NCBI RefSeq assembly: GCF_016925675.1
Contig: NZ_CP070506.1
Coordinates: 3,966,501 to 4,030,500, forward strand
Source: Pseudomonas hygromyciniae
Lineage (GTDB): Bacteria; Pseudomonadota; Gammaproteobacteria; Pseudomonadales; Pseudomonadaceae
DNA: 64,000 bases
Direction: 5' to 3'
The notes beneath the pieces are model-generated. The model did not search any database, had not been told where the DNA came from, and saw only the letters and a program-made list of their open reading frames with translations. Positions 8,655 through 19,135 of this stretch are shown one piece after another. Made by a program: the position numbers and the translations under genes. Position 1 is the first letter of the stretch. The number at the start of each line of letters is the position of its first letter.

Positions 8655-9488
8655 TCAAGCGGTTTGCCGCGCCGGCTCACGGCAGCCGGCGAGCAGCGCC
8701 AGCACACCTTCGACCACCCTTGGGTCGGCCAGGACTTTCTGGTGCCCGCCCTGCTCCAGACGCAACAGGCGACTGTCGAACCAGGCCTCATGGATCATCT
8801 GCGAGGCCTTGACCGGAACGAAGGTGTCATCTTCGGCATGCACGATCAGCCCCGGAATGTTCATTTGGTAGTGGGCGACATCCAGATGCTTGAGCGGGAT
8901 GCCCAGCGAGTACTCGACCTCTTGGATAAACGCCGTGCGCGCTCGCTCCGGCATGCCGACCACCCCGGCAAAGCCACGCAATACATCGAGCAAGCGTGAA
9001 GGGGCAGCAATGCTCACCAGCGCATTGGTGCGCAGGCCCAACTGGATGGCCAGCATCGCACTGGCCCCCCCCATGGAGTGGCCCACCACCGCGTGCAAGG
9101 GCGGTAACTCAGCAGCAGCTTCCAGCATCGCCCGGGCAAACAGCACCACATGGGCTTCGCGGCCCGGCGAACGACCATGGGCCGGACCGTCGAGCGCTAT
9201 CACCGAGTAACCCGCGCCCACCAGTGCGTCGATCAGGCTGGCGAACTGGGTCGGTCGCCCTTCCCAGCCATGCATCATCAGCACCGCCGGGCCCTGGCCC
9301 CAGCGCAAGGCCGACAGGCCAAAGCGCAAGGTGACGCGCTCGGCCTGCGCCAGCAATGGCAACTCCCAATCACGCGGCGGCAAGTCACGCGGCGTCATGA
9401 AGGCGCGACGCATCTGATTGGCGATAGTTTGCGGGGCCAGCCTGCCCAAGGTGCCGTTGACGCGGCGAATCCAGCTTAAGGTGCTCAT
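8655..9488 (-). CDS. Alpha/beta hydrolase
   Basis: 277 aa from the ATG at 9488 (GGAG 8 bases upstream); a GTG at 9509 is possible. The fold is recognisable by the HGWEGRP oxyanion segment, the nucleophile elbow GHSMGG, the acid in HAEDDTFVP and the final His in GGHQKV, so the catalytic triad Ser-Asp-His looks complete. The substrate cannot be inferred. It lies 30 bases after the divergently unrelated TetR gene on the same strand (stop at 9519), so the two may be co-transcribed, with the TetR protein controlling both. Confidence 0.88.
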   Translation of the reverse strand: MSTLSWIRRVNGTLGRLAPQTIANQMRRAFMTPRDLPPRDWELPLLAQAERVTLRFGLSALRWGQGPAVLMMHGWEGRPTQFASLIDALVGAGYSVIALDGPAHGRSPGREAHVVLFARAMLEAAAELPPLHAVVGHSMGGASAMLAIQLGLRTNALVSIAAPSRLLDVLRGFAGVVGMPERARTAFIQEVEYSLGIPLKHLDVAHYQMNIPGLIVHAEDDTFVPVKASQMIHEAWFDSRLLRLEQGGHQKVLADPRVVEGVLALLAGCREPARQTA

Positions 9489-9518
9489 CCATTCACTCCC
9501 CAGGCTCACAAGCCTTGT

Positions 9519-10058
9519 TCAGCGCACTGCCGACTTGGAGGCGCGCAATACACGATCCGATAATTCGCCTGGCCCCAAGGCCCGGGCCAATGCCAGGCCA
9601 CCAATCATCAAGGCCATGTCGGCCAGGGCCTTGTCGGTGTCTTCCGGGCTGGCGGCCAGTTGCGCGGCCATCAACTCGACATGCTGGTTCAATACGTCGC
9701 GAAACTCATCCGGCAGACGGTTCATCTCGCCAACCGTGGCCGGGATCGGACAGGCTTGGGCGGTAGAATCGCGATGCTTGCGCGAGAGGTAGAACGCAGC
9801 GACCAGGGCTCGGCGCTCTTCGCCTGTCAGGCTGGGGTCCATATCGTCGATAGATGCCCGACGCCGCGCCAATAGTTGCTCGAACGCCTCCAGCATCAGG
9901 GCGTCCTTGCTTTCAAAGTGGGCGTAGAAGCCACCAACGGTCAGCCCCGCCGCCCCCATGACTTCACCCACACTCGGTTCGGCCGGGCCACGCTGGATCA
10001 GCGCGGAGCTGGCGGCCTGCAGAATACGTTCACGGGTTTGCGCTTTTTTATCGCTCAT
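9519..10058 (-). CDS. TetR-family transcriptional regulator
   Basis: 179 aa, ATG at 10058 with GGAGG 6 bases upstream. The N-terminal helix-turn-helix (about 8-55: RERILQAA, then PSVGEVMGAAGLTVGGFYAHFESKDAL) is typical of TetR repressors. The C-terminal part is helical and should bind a ligand; a CPIPA segment is common in the branch resembling NemR/AcrR-like regulators. It is followed on the same strand by the alpha/beta hydrolase. A perfect palindrome at 10086-10101 lies just upstream and is the likely autoregulatory operator. Confidence 0.9.
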   Translation of the reverse strand: MSDKKAQTRERILQAASSALIQRGPAEPSVGEVMGAAGLTVGGFYAHFESKDALMLEAFEQLLARRRASIDDMDPSLTGEERRALVAAFYLSRKHRDSTAQACPIPATVGEMNRLPDEFRDVLNQHVELMAAQLAASPEDTDKALADMALMIGGLALARALGPGELSDRVLRASKSAVR

Positions 10059-10085
10059 GACGGCCTCCGAATATTACGGTTAAAA

Positions 10086-10101
10086 TATTATCTGCATAAT
10101 A
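10086..10101. promoter_or_regulatory. Candidate TetR operator
   Basis: TATTAT-CTGC-ATAATA has perfect 6-base arms, flanked by A and T runs, 28 bases upstream of the TetR start codon. Size and place fit autoregulation. Confidence 0.5.
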
Positions 10102-10185
10102 CTTTTTAGCAAGCGGTGAATTCGACCGTTGGTCAGAAGAGGTATTTTGAAGAGGGAGGGAGAAACCCAAACGCCAGACAAACAA

Positions 10186-10214
10186 AAGGGTCATTCAATA
10201 ATTGAATGACCCTT
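10186..10214 (-). terminator. Terminator of the tRNA operon
   Basis: AAGGGTCATTCAAT and its complement form a 14-base stem, followed on the minus strand by TTTTGTTTG. It lies 26 bases beyond the 3' end of the last tRNA-Glu. Confidence 0.8.
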
Positions 10215-10239
10215 AAAAATCCCGCAGAGCGGGTAATCG

Positions 10240-10315
10240 TGGCGTCCCCTAGGGGACTCGAACCCCTGTTACCGCCGTGAAAGGGCGGTGTCCTAGGCCA
10301 CTAGACGAAGGGGAC
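10240..10315 (-). tRNA. tRNA-Glu (anticodon TTC), second copy
   Basis: 76 nt with encoded CCA. The arms fold normally and the anticodon loop CCTTTCA gives TTC. It is identical to the copy at 10520-10595 and is the last gene of the operon. Confidence 0.97.
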
Positions 10316-10393
10316 ACAAACCTTCTATACACATGATCAGGCTGAGACTGATCGATCCAAGGACGGTGTGGCCGGAACCTTGAACCTGTAAAT

Positions 10394-10469
<76 letters not shown>

Positions 10470-10519
10470 GGATTTTTCGTCTCGCGACGCAGCAGACCTT
10501 GCGAACTGCTTGTTGAAAC

Positions 10520-10595
10520 TGGCGTCCCCTAGGGGACTCGAACCCCTGTTACCGCCGTGAAAGGGCGGTGTCCTAGGCCACTAGACGAAGGGGAC
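10520..10595 (-). tRNA. tRNA-Glu (anticodon TTC), first copy
   Basis: 76 nt with encoded CCA, identical to 10240-10315 and exactly 280 bases away from it. Confidence 0.97.
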
Positions 10596-10673
10596 AAAAC
10601 CTTCTGTACAACTGATCAGAGCTGAGTTCTGATCGATTCAAGGACGGTGTGGCCAGACCTTGAACCTGTAAAT

Positions 10674-10749
<76 letters not shown>

Positions 10750-10770
10750 TCATCGGTGAGGACGGGGCGA

Positions 10771-10799
10771 ATCTTAATGGTGGTTTGGAAACGTGTCAA
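10771..10799 (-). promoter_or_regulatory. Sigma-70 promoter of the tRNA operon
   Basis: On the minus strand TTGACA, 17 bases, TAAGAT, followed by a GC-rich discriminator. This arrangement is typical of strong stable-RNA promoters under stringent control. Confidence 0.8.
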
Positions 10800-10850
10800 A
10801 TTTATTTTCAACAATTTCCAAACTTTTTTGCCGGGATAACAATCACTTAC

Positions 10851-10882
10851 CGACGAAACCCCGGAAAACCTGGGTTTCGTCG
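10851..10882 (-). terminator. Hairpin downstream of gltX
   Basis: Perfect 11-base arms (CGACGAAACCC and complement) 15 bases after the gltX stop. There is no clear T run on the minus strand, so it is a weak terminator call. Confidence 0.5.
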
Positions 10883-10896
10883 TTTCAACAAGCTCC

Positions 10897-12378
10897 TTAA
10901 GCGATAGCGCCCAGCAGCTTTTCCCATTCCTTGTTTTCTTTCTTCGACACACCGCCAAGCAAATCAAGGGCTTGGCGCAGACGGAAACGGGTCAGGTCAG
11001 GACCAAGGATTTCCATCGCATCCAGTACCGACACCGAACTGGCTTGCCCGGTAATCGCAGCAAACATCAGCGGCATGGCATCGCGCAGTTTCAATTCCAG
11101 GGATTCGACCACGGCTTGGATGGTGGCGGTGATGGCATCCTTTTCCCACTGGCGCAGGCTTTCGAGCTTCCACAGGATCAACTGCATCAACTGGCGAACC
11201 TGGTCACCCGAGAGCTTCTTGGACTCGAACAGCTTGGCATCCGGGCTCACGCCACCGGCAAAGAAGAAGTTGGCCAACGGTGCAACCTGGCTGAACGTCT
11301 CCACCCTGCCCTGTACCAGCGGTGCGATCTTCATCATGTACTCAGGGTTCAACGCCCACTGCTGCACACGGCTGGCAAACTCCTCCACTGGCAGGTCACG
11401 CAACCATTGGCCGTTGAGCCACGACAGCTTCTCGATATCGAAGATCGGCCCGCCCAGCGAGACGCGGGACAGGTCAAAGTTATCGACCATTTCCTGCAGG
11501 GAGAACTTCTCGCGCTCGTCCGGCATCGACCAGCCCATGCGGCCCAGGTAGTTGAGCATCGCTTCAGGCATAAAGCCCATGCGCTCGTAGAACGTCACCG
11601 AGGTCGGGTTCTTGCGCTTGGACAGCTTGCTCTTGTCCGGGTTACGCAGCAGCGGCATGTAGCACAACTGCGGCTGCTCCCAGCCGAAGTATTCGTAGAG
11701 CAGGATCAACTTGGGTGCCGACGGCAGCCATTCTTCGCCACGCAGCACGTGGGTGATGCCCATCAGGTGGTCATCGACCACGTTGGCCAGGAAGTACGTC
11801 GGCAGGCCGTCGGTCTTCATCAGCACTTGCATGTCCATGCGATCCCAAGGGATCTCCACGTCACCACGCAGCATGTCAGGCACCACGCACACGCCTTCGC
11901 TCGGCACTTTCATGCGGATCACGTGAGGCTCGCCCGCGGCAAGACGCCGGGCTACTTCTTCCTTGGACAGCAGCAGCGCGCGGCCGTCGTAGCGTGGGGT
12001 TTCGCCACGGGCCTGTTGCTCGGCGCGCATCTGGTCCAGTTCTTCGGCGGTGCAGAAGCACGGGAAGGCGTGGCCCATATCGACCAGTTGCTGGGTGTAC
12101 TTCTTGTAGATGTCGCTGCGTTCGCTCTGGCGATACGGACCGTGTGGGCCGCCAACATCCGGGCCTTCCGCCCAGGTAATGCCCAGCCAGCGCAGGGCGT
12201 CGAAAATCTGCTGTTCCGACTCACGGGTCGAACGCACTTGGTCCGTGTCTTCGATCCGCAGGATGAATTCACCGCCGTGCTGCTTGGCAAAGCAGTAGTT
12301 GAACAAGGCGATGTAGGCAGTACCGACGTGGGGATCCCCAGTAGGCGATGGCGCGATGCGCGTGCGGACGGTGGTCAT
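10897..12378 (-). CDS. gltX: Glutamyl-tRNA synthetase
   Basis: 493 aa from the ATG at 12378 ([20 protein letters not shown]). The frame is open further upstream but that part has no family resemblance. It is a class I synthetase: the HIGH-like segment is [13 protein letters not shown] at the N-terminus and the KMSKS-like loop is KLSKRKNP. Length and ends match the bacterial discriminating type. It charges tRNA-Glu and lies just upstream, on the same strand, of two tRNA-Glu genes, a common Pseudomonas neighbourhood. Those tRNAs have their own promoter. Confidence 0.97.
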   Translation of the reverse strand: MTTVRTRIAPSPTGDPHVGTAYIALFNYCFAKQHGGEFILRIEDTDQVRSTRESEQQIFDALRWLGITWAEGPDVGGPHGPYRQSERSDIYKKYTQQLVDMGHAFPCFCTAEELDQMRAEQQARGETPRYDGRALLLSKEEVARRLAAGEPHVIRMKVPSEGVCVVPDMLRGDVEIPWDRMDMQVLMKTDGLPTYFLANVVDDHLMGITHVLRGEEWLPSAPKLILLYEYFGWEQPQLCYMPLLRNPDKSKLSKRKNPTSVTFYERMGFMPEAMLNYLGRMGWSMPDEREKFSLQEMVDNFDLSRVSLGGPIFDIEKLSWLNGQWLRDLPVEEFASRVQQWALNPEYMMKIAPLVQGRVETFSQVAPLANFFFAGGVSPDAKLFESKKLSGDQVRQLMQLILWKLESLRQWEKDAITATIQAVVESLELKLRDAMPLMFAAITGQASSVSVLDAMEILGPDLTRFRLRQALDLLGGVSKKENKEWEKLLGAIA

Positions 12379-12576
12379 GGCGGGTCTCGAATGGGCAATA
12401 AAGCTGAAAATAAAACAAGGGGCGAATGGTAACAGCCCCAAGCCCCCCGGCTCCAGCGTGGGCCGATCAACAAAGGGCATATAAGCCAAGGTTGGGGCTG
12501 GAACCTCGACATAGCTATTTGCCAGATCGTTAGCTGGCTATATTCCATTACCTTTTGTAACTGACACTGCGCCGCC

Positions 12577-13623
12577 ATGCCTGCTCAACTCAAACGCCGC
12601 CTGTTTATCTTCCTGTTCATCGTCGCCCTGATCGCCGCGGGCTTCTTCGCCCATTGGTTCTTCAAGGGGCGCTTTTATGAAAGCACCGACAACGCCTACG
12701 TGCAGGGCGAGATCACCCGGGTCTCCAGCCAGCTCGGCGCACGCATTGCCGAGGTCAAGGTCGGCGATAACGAGCACGTGGAAAAAGGCCAGTTGCTGGT
12801 CATTCTGGAACAGGACGACTTCCTGCTTGCCATCGATCGCGCCAACGCCGCCCTCGCCACCCGCGAAGCCGAACGCTTGCAGGCCACGAGCAAGCTGACC
12901 CAGCAGGCCAGCCTGATCGCCGCCGCCGATGCCCAGGTGTCGTCCAGCCAGGCGACCCTGGGCCGCGCGCAGATCGACTTGTCCCGCGCGCAAACCCTGC
13001 GCAAGCCCGGCTATGTCTCGGAAGAACGCGTCACCACCCTCTCAGCCGACAACCATATCGCCCGCTCCCAGGTCGCCAAGGCTCAGGCCGACCTGCAAGG
13101 CCAGCGCCAGCAGGTCAGCGCCCTGAACGCCGAAATCAAGCGCCTCGACGCGCAGATCGCCAACGCCCGCGCCGACCTCGCCCAGGCCGAGCTGAACCTG
13201 ACCCGCAGCGAAATCCACGCGCCCATCAGCGGTCTGATCGGTCAACGCGCCGCGCGCAACGGCCAATATGTGCAGGCCGGCGCGTATCTGCTGTCCATCG
13301 TTCCCGACCAGGACATCTGGATCCAGGCCAACTTCAAGGAAACCCAGATCGGCCACATGGCCCCTGGGCAAAAAGCCGAACTGACCTTCGATGCCTATAG
13401 CGACACCCCTATCGAAGCCCGCGTCGACAGTTTGTTCGCCGCCTCCGGTGCGCAGTTCAGCCTATTGCCGCCAGACAATGCCACCGGCAACTTCACCAAA
13501 GTCGTACAGCGTATTCCGGTAAAACTCACCTTCGCCGCCGACAACCCACTGCACGGCAAGATCCGCCCCGGCATGTCGGTGACCGTCAAAGTGCAGATCC
13601 AAGACCCTGACCATGGCCGGTGA
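12577..13623 (+). CDS. emrA: Membrane fusion protein of an EmrAB-type multidrug efflux system
   Basis: 348 aa. One N-terminal membrane anchor (about 8-30), the HlyD signature YESTDNAYVQGEITRVSS, a long coiled-coil (about 95-205) and a C-terminal barrel (IHAPISGLIGQRAARNGQYVQAG). Such proteins link an MFS pump in the inner membrane to an outer membrane channel. It overlaps the MFS gene by 11 bases, so the two are translated together. No TolC-like gene is adjacent, so the channel must come from elsewhere. Symbol by family resemblance; substrates unknown. Confidence 0.9.
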   Translation: MPAQLKRRLFIFLFIVALIAAGFFAHWFFKGRFYESTDNAYVQGEITRVSSQLGARIAEVKVGDNEHVEKGQLLVILEQDDFLLAIDRANAALATREAERLQATSKLTQQASLIAAADAQVSSSQATLGRAQIDLSRAQTLRKPGYVSEERVTTLSADNHIARSQVAKAQADLQGQRQQVSALNAEIKRLDAQIANARADLAQAELNLTRSEIHAPISGLIGQRAARNGQYVQAGAYLLSIVPDQDIWIQANFKETQIGHMAPGQKAELTFDAYSDTPIEARVDSLFAASGAQFSLLPPDNATGNFTKVVQRIPVKLTFAADNPLHGKIRPGMSVTVKVQIQDPDHGR

Positions 13624-15163
13624 TCAACTGCTGCGCCCGGTCGGCGAACCGACCCGGCGCGACTGGATCGCGGTGATGAGCGTGATGCTCGGCGCCTTTA
13701 TGGCGGTGCTCGACATCCAGATCACCAACTCCTCGCTCAAGGATATCCAGGGCGCGTTGTCGGCCACCTTGGAAGAAGGCTCGTGGATTTCCACCTCCTA
13801 CCTTGTCGCCGAAATCATCATGATCCCCCTCACCGCCTGGCTGGTGCAGTTGCTGTCGGCACGGCGCCTGGCGGTGTGGGTTTCGGTGGGTTTCCTGATC
13901 GCCTCGCTGATGTGCTCCATGGCCTGGAGCCTGGAAAGCATGATTGTGTTCCGCGCCCTGCAAGGTTTTACCGGCGGCGCGCTGATCCCGCTGGCCTTCA
14001 CCCTGACCCTGATCAAACTGCCCGAACACCACCGCGCCAAGGGCATGGCGATGTTCGCCATGACCGCCACTTTCGCCCCGTCCATCGGCCCGACCATCGG
14101 CGGCTGGCTCACCGAAAACTGGGGCTGGGAATACATCTTCTATATCAACGTACCGCCAGGCCTGTTGATGATCGCCGGCCTGCTATACGGCCTGGAGAAA
14201 AAGGCCGCGCACTGGGAGCTACTCAAAAGCACCGATTACATGGGCATCCTGACCCTGGCCGTGGGCCTCGGTTGTCTGCAAGTGTTTCTTGAAGAAGGGC
14301 ATCGCAAGGACTGGCTGGAGTCGAGCCTGATCGTCAGCCTGGGCAGCATCGCCCTGCTGAGTCTGATCACCTTCGTTATCGTGCAACTGTCCAAGCCCAA
14401 CCCGCTGATCAACCTGGGCATCTTGGCCAACCGCAACTTTGGACTTTCCAGCATTTCCAGCCTGGGCATGGGCGTGGGGCTGTATGGCTCGATCTACCTG
14501 CTGCCGCTGTACCTGGCGCAGATCCAGGACTACAACGCCCTGCAGATCGGCGAAGTGATCATGTGGATGGGCGTGCCACAGCTGTTCCTGATCCCGCTGG
14601 TGCCGAAACTGATGAAGTACGTGTCACCGAAGTGGCTTTGCGCACTAGGATTTGGCCTGTTTGGCTTCGCGAGTTTTTCCTCGGGCGTGCTCAACCCGGA
14701 CTTTGCCGGCAGCCAGTTCAACCAGATCCAGATCATCCGCGCCCTCGGCCAGCCGCTGATCATGGTCACGATTTCGTTGATAGCCACGGCGTACATCCTG
14801 CCCCAGGACGCGGGCTCGGCGTCGAGCCTGTTCAACATCCTGCGCAACCTGGGTGGGGCCATCGGCATTGCGCTGCTGGCGACATTACTGGATGCACGGA
14901 CCAAGACCTACTTTGACTACCTGCGCGAGGCCATTGTGCCCACCAACCCGCAGGTGGCCGAACGCATGGCGACGCTGACGCAGACGTTTGGCAATGAAAC
15001 GGCGGCGCTGGCCAAGCTCAGTGAAATCGCCCATCAACAGGCGCAAATCATGGCCTATAACGATGCGTTTCACTTTGTCGGGCTGGCGTTGGCGGTGAGT
15101 ATGCTGGCGATCTTTTTGACCAAGGCGTTGCCGGCGGGGCTCAAGGCGGGGGAAGCTCATTAG
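13613..15163 (+). CDS. emrB: EmrB/QacA-type (DHA2) MFS multidrug transporter
   Basis: 516 aa with about 14 membrane segments, as in the DHA2 family. Visible signatures: DIQITNSSLKDIQGAL after the first helix (motif D1 of 14-helix exporters), the loop before helix 3 and the ATFAPSIGPTIGGWLTENWGWEYIF segment (motif C of exporters). It is a proton-driven drug exporter working with the fusion protein encoded just upstream (11-base overlap). A REPIN follows between this gene and convergent uvrB and may act as the shared transcription barrier. Confidence 0.92.
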   Translation: MAGDQLLRPVGEPTRRDWIAVMSVMLGAFMAVLDIQITNSSLKDIQGALSATLEEGSWISTSYLVAEIIMIPLTAWLVQLLSARRLAVWVSVGFLIASLMCSMAWSLESMIVFRALQGFTGGALIPLAFTLTLIKLPEHHRAKGMAMFAMTATFAPSIGPTIGGWLTENWGWEYIFYINVPPGLLMIAGLLYGLEKKAAHWELLKSTDYMGILTLAVGLGCLQVFLEEGHRKDWLESSLIVSLGSIALLSLITFVIVQLSKPNPLINLGILANRNFGLSSISSLGMGVGLYGSIYLLPLYLAQIQDYNALQIGEVIMWMGVPQLFLIPLVPKLMKYVSPKWLCALGFGLFGFASFSSGVLNPDFAGSQFNQIQIIRALGQPLIMVTISLIATAYILPQDAGSASSLFNILRNLGGAIGIALLATLLDARTKTYFDYLREAIVPTNPQVAERMATLTQTFGNETAALAKLSEIAHQQAQIMAYNDAFHFVGLALAVSMLAIFLTKALPAGLKAGEAH

Positions 15164-15227
15164 GCCGAGGCTTACCTGCGATGAGCATCGATATCTACAC
15201 AACTTTCACAAACTAATGAACTCCCCC

Positions 15228-15360
15228 GTGGCGAGCGGGCTTGCCCCGCGTTGGGCTGCGAAGCAGCCCTAAACCCGCCTATCGCGGTTTATCTGAAGAA
15301 ACGCGGCGGGCTTTTTGGGGGCTGCTTCGCAGCCCAACGCGGGGCAAGCCCGCTCGCCAC
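15228..15360. repeat. REPIN (GTGGCGAGCGGGCTTGCCCC type)
   Basis: Inverted arms starting GTGGCGAGCGGGCTTGCCCC and ending with its complement; inner arms GGGCTGCGAAGCAGCCC are also inverted. It sits between convergent emrB and uvrB. Confidence 0.9.
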
Positions 15361-15431
15361 AGGGAAGTTCGTTGGTGTCTGAGTGTTGTGTAATACCGCT
15401 GCTGGGGTGAGGCCCCAACAGTCAGCACAAA

Positions 15432-17447
15432 TCAGACAGTCAGCAACCGCTCACGCAACTTGCCAATCTCATCGCGCATCTGCGCCGCCGCTTCAAACTC
15501 CAGATCCCGCGCCAACTGGTACATTTTCTCTTCCAACTGGCGGATCCGTTTGGTGATTTCACTCGGCGAGCGCAGTTCGTTTTCGTACTTGGCGTTTTCT
15601 TCGGCAGCCTTGGCCATGCCCTTGCGCTTCTTGCTGCGCGAACCGGGCACGGTGGCGCCTTCCATGATGTCGGCCACGTCCTTGAACACGCCCTTGGGAG
15701 TGATGCCATTGGCCAGGTTGAACGCAATCTGCTTCTCGCGACGGCGTTCGGTCTCGCCGATGGCCCGCTCCATGGAGCCGGTGATACGGTCGGCATACAG
15801 GATCGCACGGCCATTGAGGTTACGCGCCGCACGGCCGATGGTCTGGATCAGCGAGCGCTCGGAGCGCAGGAACCCTTCCTTGTCCGCGTCCAGAATCGCC
15901 ACCAGCGACACCTCGGGCATGTCCAGGCCTTCACGCAGCAGGTTGATCCCCACCAGCACATCGAAGGTACCCAGACGCAGGTCGCGGATGATCTCTACAC
16001 GTTCCACGGTATCGATGTCCGAGTGCAGGTAACGTACACGCACGCCGTGGTCGGCCAGGTAATCGGTAAGGTCTTCGGACATGCGCTTGGTCAGCGTGGT
16101 GACCAGCACCCGCTCTTCCAGGGCGACACGCTTGGTGATTTCCGACAGCAGGTCATCGACCTGGGTCAGGGCCGGGCGGATTTCGATTTGCGGGTCCACC
16201 AGGCCGGTGGGGCGCACCAGTTGCTCGATCACCCGCCCAGCATGCTCGGCCTCGTAGTTGCCCGGCGTGGCGGACACAAAGATGGTCTGCGGGCTGATGC
16301 TTTCCCATTCGTCAAAGCGCATCGGACGGTTATCCAGCGCCGAAGGCAGGCGGAAGCCGTACTCCACCAGGGTTTCCTTGCGCGAGCGGTCGCCTTTATA
16401 CATGGCGCCGACTTGCGGAACGCTAACGTGGGATTCGTCGATCACCAGCAACGCATCTGCCGGCAGGTAGTCGTAGAGGGTAGGCGGCGGCGCACCGGAC
16501 TCACGACCCGACAGGTAGCGCGAGTAGTTTTCGATGCCGTTGCAGTAACCCAGCTCGAGGATCATCTCCAGGTCAAAACGCGTGCGCTGTTCCAGACGCT
16601 GGGCTTCCACCAGTTTGTTGTTGGCGCGCAGGTACTCGAGGCGCTCGGCAAGCTCGGCCTTGATCCCTTCCATGGCATCCAAAAGGGTTTCACGCGGGGT
16701 CACGTAGTGGCTTTTTGGATAGAAGGTGAAGCGCGGCAGTTTGCGGATCACTTCGCCGGTCAACGGGTCGAAGGCCGACAGGCTCTCGACTTCATCATCG
16801 AACAGCTCGATACGAATCGCTTCCAGGTCCGATTCAGCCGGGTAAATATCGATCACATCGCCACGCACGCGGAAAGTCGCGCGGGCGAAGTCCATGTCGT
16901 TGCGGGTGTACTGCAAATCCGCCAGGCGCCGCAGCAAGGCGCGCTGGTCGAGTTTGTCGCCGCGATCGACGTGCAGCACCATCTTCAGATAAGTTTCCGG
17001 GCTGCCCAGGCCGTAGATGCACGACACGGTGGTGACGATGATCGCGTCCTTGCGCTCCAGCAGCGCTTTGGTCGCCGACAGCCGCATCTGCTCGATATGG
17101 TCGTTGATCGACGCATCCTTCTCGATAAAGGTATCGGAAGACGGCACATAGGCTTCGGGCTGGTAGTAGTCGTAGTAGGAAACGAAGTACTCCACCGCGT
17201 TGTTCGGGAAAAACGCCTTGAACTCACCGTACAACTGCGCGGCCAGGGTCTTGTTCGGCGCCAGCACCAGGGTTGGGCGGTTGATCTGTGCGATCACGTT
17301 GGCGATGCTGAAGGTCTTGCCCGAACCGGTCACCCCGAGCAGCGTCTGGTGCGCCAGGCCGGCCTCGATGCCTTCGACCATCAGGCGAATGGCCTCGGGC
17401 TGGTCGCCAGCAGGTTCAAAGCGGGTGACTAGTTGGAAATCCGACAT
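15432..17447 (-). CDS. uvrB: Excinuclease ABC subunit B
   Basis: 671 aa from the ATG at 17447, with GAGG 7 bases upstream; the frame upstream of that is not conserved in kind. Key features: Walker A GVTGSGKT near the N-terminus, the beta-hairpin segment [21 protein letters not shown], helicase motif II as DESHV, the C-terminal helicase segments ([52 protein letters not shown]) and the C-terminal UVR motif ([25 protein letters not shown]) that binds UvrC. It verifies DNA damage in nucleotide excision repair. Confidence 0.98.
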   Translation of the reverse strand: MSDFQLVTRFEPAGDQPEAIRLMVEGIEAGLAHQTLLGVTGSGKTFSIANVIAQINRPTLVLAPNKTLAAQLYGEFKAFFPNNAVEYFVSYYDYYQPEAYVPSSDTFIEKDASINDHIEQMRLSATKALLERKDAIIVTTVSCIYGLGSPETYLKMVLHVDRGDKLDQRALLRRLADLQYTRNDMDFARATFRVRGDVIDIYPAESDLEAIRIELFDDEVESLSAFDPLTGEVIRKLPRFTFYPKSHYVTPRETLLDAMEGIKAELAERLEYLRANNKLVEAQRLEQRTRFDLEMILELGYCNGIENYSRYLSGRESGAPPPTLYDYLPADALLVIDESHVSVPQVGAMYKGDRSRKETLVEYGFRLPSALDNRPMRFDEWESISPQTIFVSATPGNYEAEHAGRVIEQLVRPTGLVDPQIEIRPALTQVDDLLSEITKRVALEERVLVTTLTKRMSEDLTDYLADHGVRVRYLHSDIDTVERVEIIRDLRLGTFDVLVGINLLREGLDMPEVSLVAILDADKEGFLRSERSLIQTIGRAARNLNGRAILYADRITGSMERAIGETERRREKQIAFNLANGITPKGVFKDVADIMEGATVPGSRSKKRKGMAKAAEENAKYENELRSPSEITKRIRQLEEKMYQLARDLEFEAAAQMRDEIGKLRERLLTV

Positions 17448-17790
17448 AACGTACCTCTTGAAGTCACCCCAGACTGTAAACCCGTCGGGGACGAAAAAGA
17501 CCACAGCCCGCATAACTTCAGAGCAGGCCATAGGAAAAAACCATGATAGCTGTAGAAGTGGAGGCGAATGTGAGGGGTTTCAAGGTAATAGTCCTACACG
17601 CCCACAGCCATCAATGTTGCAATAAGACTAACGGTCGATAAATAAACCGAAAAACTTGGCCGAAAAGCCATTTCGGCTGTCGCCGCGAGCGGTGTTGGCC
17701 TCTATACTAGCTCCCCGTTTGTGCACCGCTCTAGTGCATTCGGCTGGAGCGCGACACGTCCCTCCATTCCCCCATAGAGCTGCCGCAAAA

Positions 17791-18987
17791 ATGAGCCTGT
17801 TCTCCGCTGTCGAAATGGCACCACGCGATCCTATCCTGGGCCTCAACGAAGCATTCAACGCCGATACCCGTACTACCAAGGTCAACCTTGGCGTAGGCGT
17901 TTACTGCAACGAGGAGGGGAAAATTCCACTCCTGCGTGCCGTTGCCGAAGCGGAAGCCATTCGCGTGGCGCAACACGCCGCCCGTGGCTACTTGCCGATC
18001 GATGGCATTGCCGCCTACGACCTGGCCGTGCAAAAGCTGCTGTTTGGTACCGACTCGCCGCTGCTGAGCGCTGGCCGTGTGATCACCGCCCAAGCCGTTG
18101 GCGGCACCGGCGCGCTGAAGATCGGCGCCGACTTCCTCAAGCAACTGTTGCCCAACGCCGTCGTCGCCATCAGCGACCCAAGCTGGGAAAACCACCAGGC
18201 ACTGTTTGAAAAAGCCGGCTTCCCGGTGCAGACCTACCGCTACTACGACGCTGCCACCCACGATGTGAACCGTGCCGGCCTGCTGGAAGACCTCAACGCC
18301 CTGCCCGCCCAGTCCATCGTCGTGCTGCACGCCTGCTGCCACAACCCGACCGGCGTCGACCTGAGCCCGGCCGACTGGAAAGACGTACTGGAAGTGGTCA
18401 AGGCCAAGAACCTGGTGCCATTCCTCGACATGGCCTACCAGGGCTTTGGCGACGGTATCGACGAAGATGCCGCCGCCGTGCGCCTGTTCGCCGAGTCAGG
18501 CCTGACCTTCTTTGTGTCCAGCTCGTTCTCCAAATCGTTCTCGCTGTACGGCGAGCGCGTGGGTGCACTGTCCATCGTCAGCGAATCGAAAGAAGAAAGC
18601 GCGCGCATCCTGTCCCAGGTCAAGCGCGTGATCCGCACCAACTACTCCAACCCGCCGACCCACGGCGCGGCGATCGTGGCGGCGGTGCTCAACAACCCGC
18701 AACTGCGCGCGCAGTGGGAAGCCGAACTGGCCGAAATGCGCCTGCGCATCCGCGGCATGCGCGAGCAGATGGTCAGCGAACTGGCCAAGGCTGCTCCAGG
18801 CCATGACTTCAGCTTCGTCGGTCGCCAGCGCGGGATGTTCTCCTACTCCGGCCTGACCGTAGAGCAAGTCACCCGCCTGCGCAGCGAGTTCGGCATCTAC
18901 GCCCTCGACACCGGGCGCATCTGCGTGGCCGCGTTGAACCAGGCGAACATCGATGCGGTGACCAAGGCGATTGTGCAGGTGCTGTAA
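17791..18987 (+). CDS. tyrB: Aromatic/aspartate aminotransferase (class I, TyrB/AspC type)
   Basis: 398 aa from the ATG at 17791 (MSLFSAVEMAPRDPILGLNEAF); an upstream frame to 17656 lacks family content. The PLP lysine is in SSSFSKSFSLYGERVGA, and the HACCHNPTGVDLS and NYSNPPTHGA segments are typical of the subgroup Ia-gamma enzymes. It moves amino groups between aromatic or dicarboxylic amino acids and 2-oxoglutarate. Bacterial TyrB and AspC cannot be told apart safely by eye, so the symbol is the usual Pseudomonas choice. It is divergent from uvrB and followed by a strong terminator. Confidence 0.9.
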   Translation: MSLFSAVEMAPRDPILGLNEAFNADTRTTKVNLGVGVYCNEEGKIPLLRAVAEAEAIRVAQHAARGYLPIDGIAAYDLAVQKLLFGTDSPLLSAGRVITAQAVGGTGALKIGADFLKQLLPNAVVAISDPSWENHQALFEKAGFPVQTYRYYDAATHDVNRAGLLEDLNALPAQSIVVLHACCHNPTGVDLSPADWKDVLEVVKAKNLVPFLDMAYQGFGDGIDEDAAAVRLFAESGLTFFVSSSFSKSFSLYGERVGALSIVSESKEESARILSQVKRVIRTNYSNPPTHGAAIVAAVLNNPQLRAQWEAELAEMRLRIRGMREQMVSELAKAAPGHDFSFVGRQRGMFSYSGLTVEQVTRLRSEFGIYALDTGRICVAALNQANIDAVTKAIVQVL

Positions 18988-19004
18988 GCCTGATCGCGAG
19001 GTAC

Positions 19005-19034
19005 AAAGGGGAAGCCAGCGGCTTCCCCTTTTTT
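19005..19034 (+). terminator. Rho-independent terminator of the aminotransferase gene
   Basis: GGGGAAGCC-AGC-GGCTTCCCC stem followed by six T residues, 18 bases after the stop codon. Confidence 0.92.
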
Positions 19035-19046
19035 ATGCCTTGCCCC

Positions 19047-19065
19047 TGTAGGAGCCCGCTCCTAC
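19047..19065. repeat. Collapsed REP palindrome
   Basis: TGTAGGAGC and GCTCCTACA face each other with a single C between them. This is what remains if a REPIN keeps only its two outer ends. Confidence 0.6.
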
Positions 19066-19135
19066 AAAAAGCTCAGCGCTGGCAAGGCAAGCCCCTTAGA
19101 CTGAAGCAAGACTGCCCTTTGCGATGAGACTTTCT

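Noticed and set aside
10972..12432. 486-codon plus-strand frame opposite gltX
   Set aside because: Shadow of gltX; composition and lack of motifs argue against a gene.
17700..17790. Promoter of the aminotransferase gene (TATACT at 17703)
   Set aside because: No acceptable -35 at the right distance, so I do not list it.
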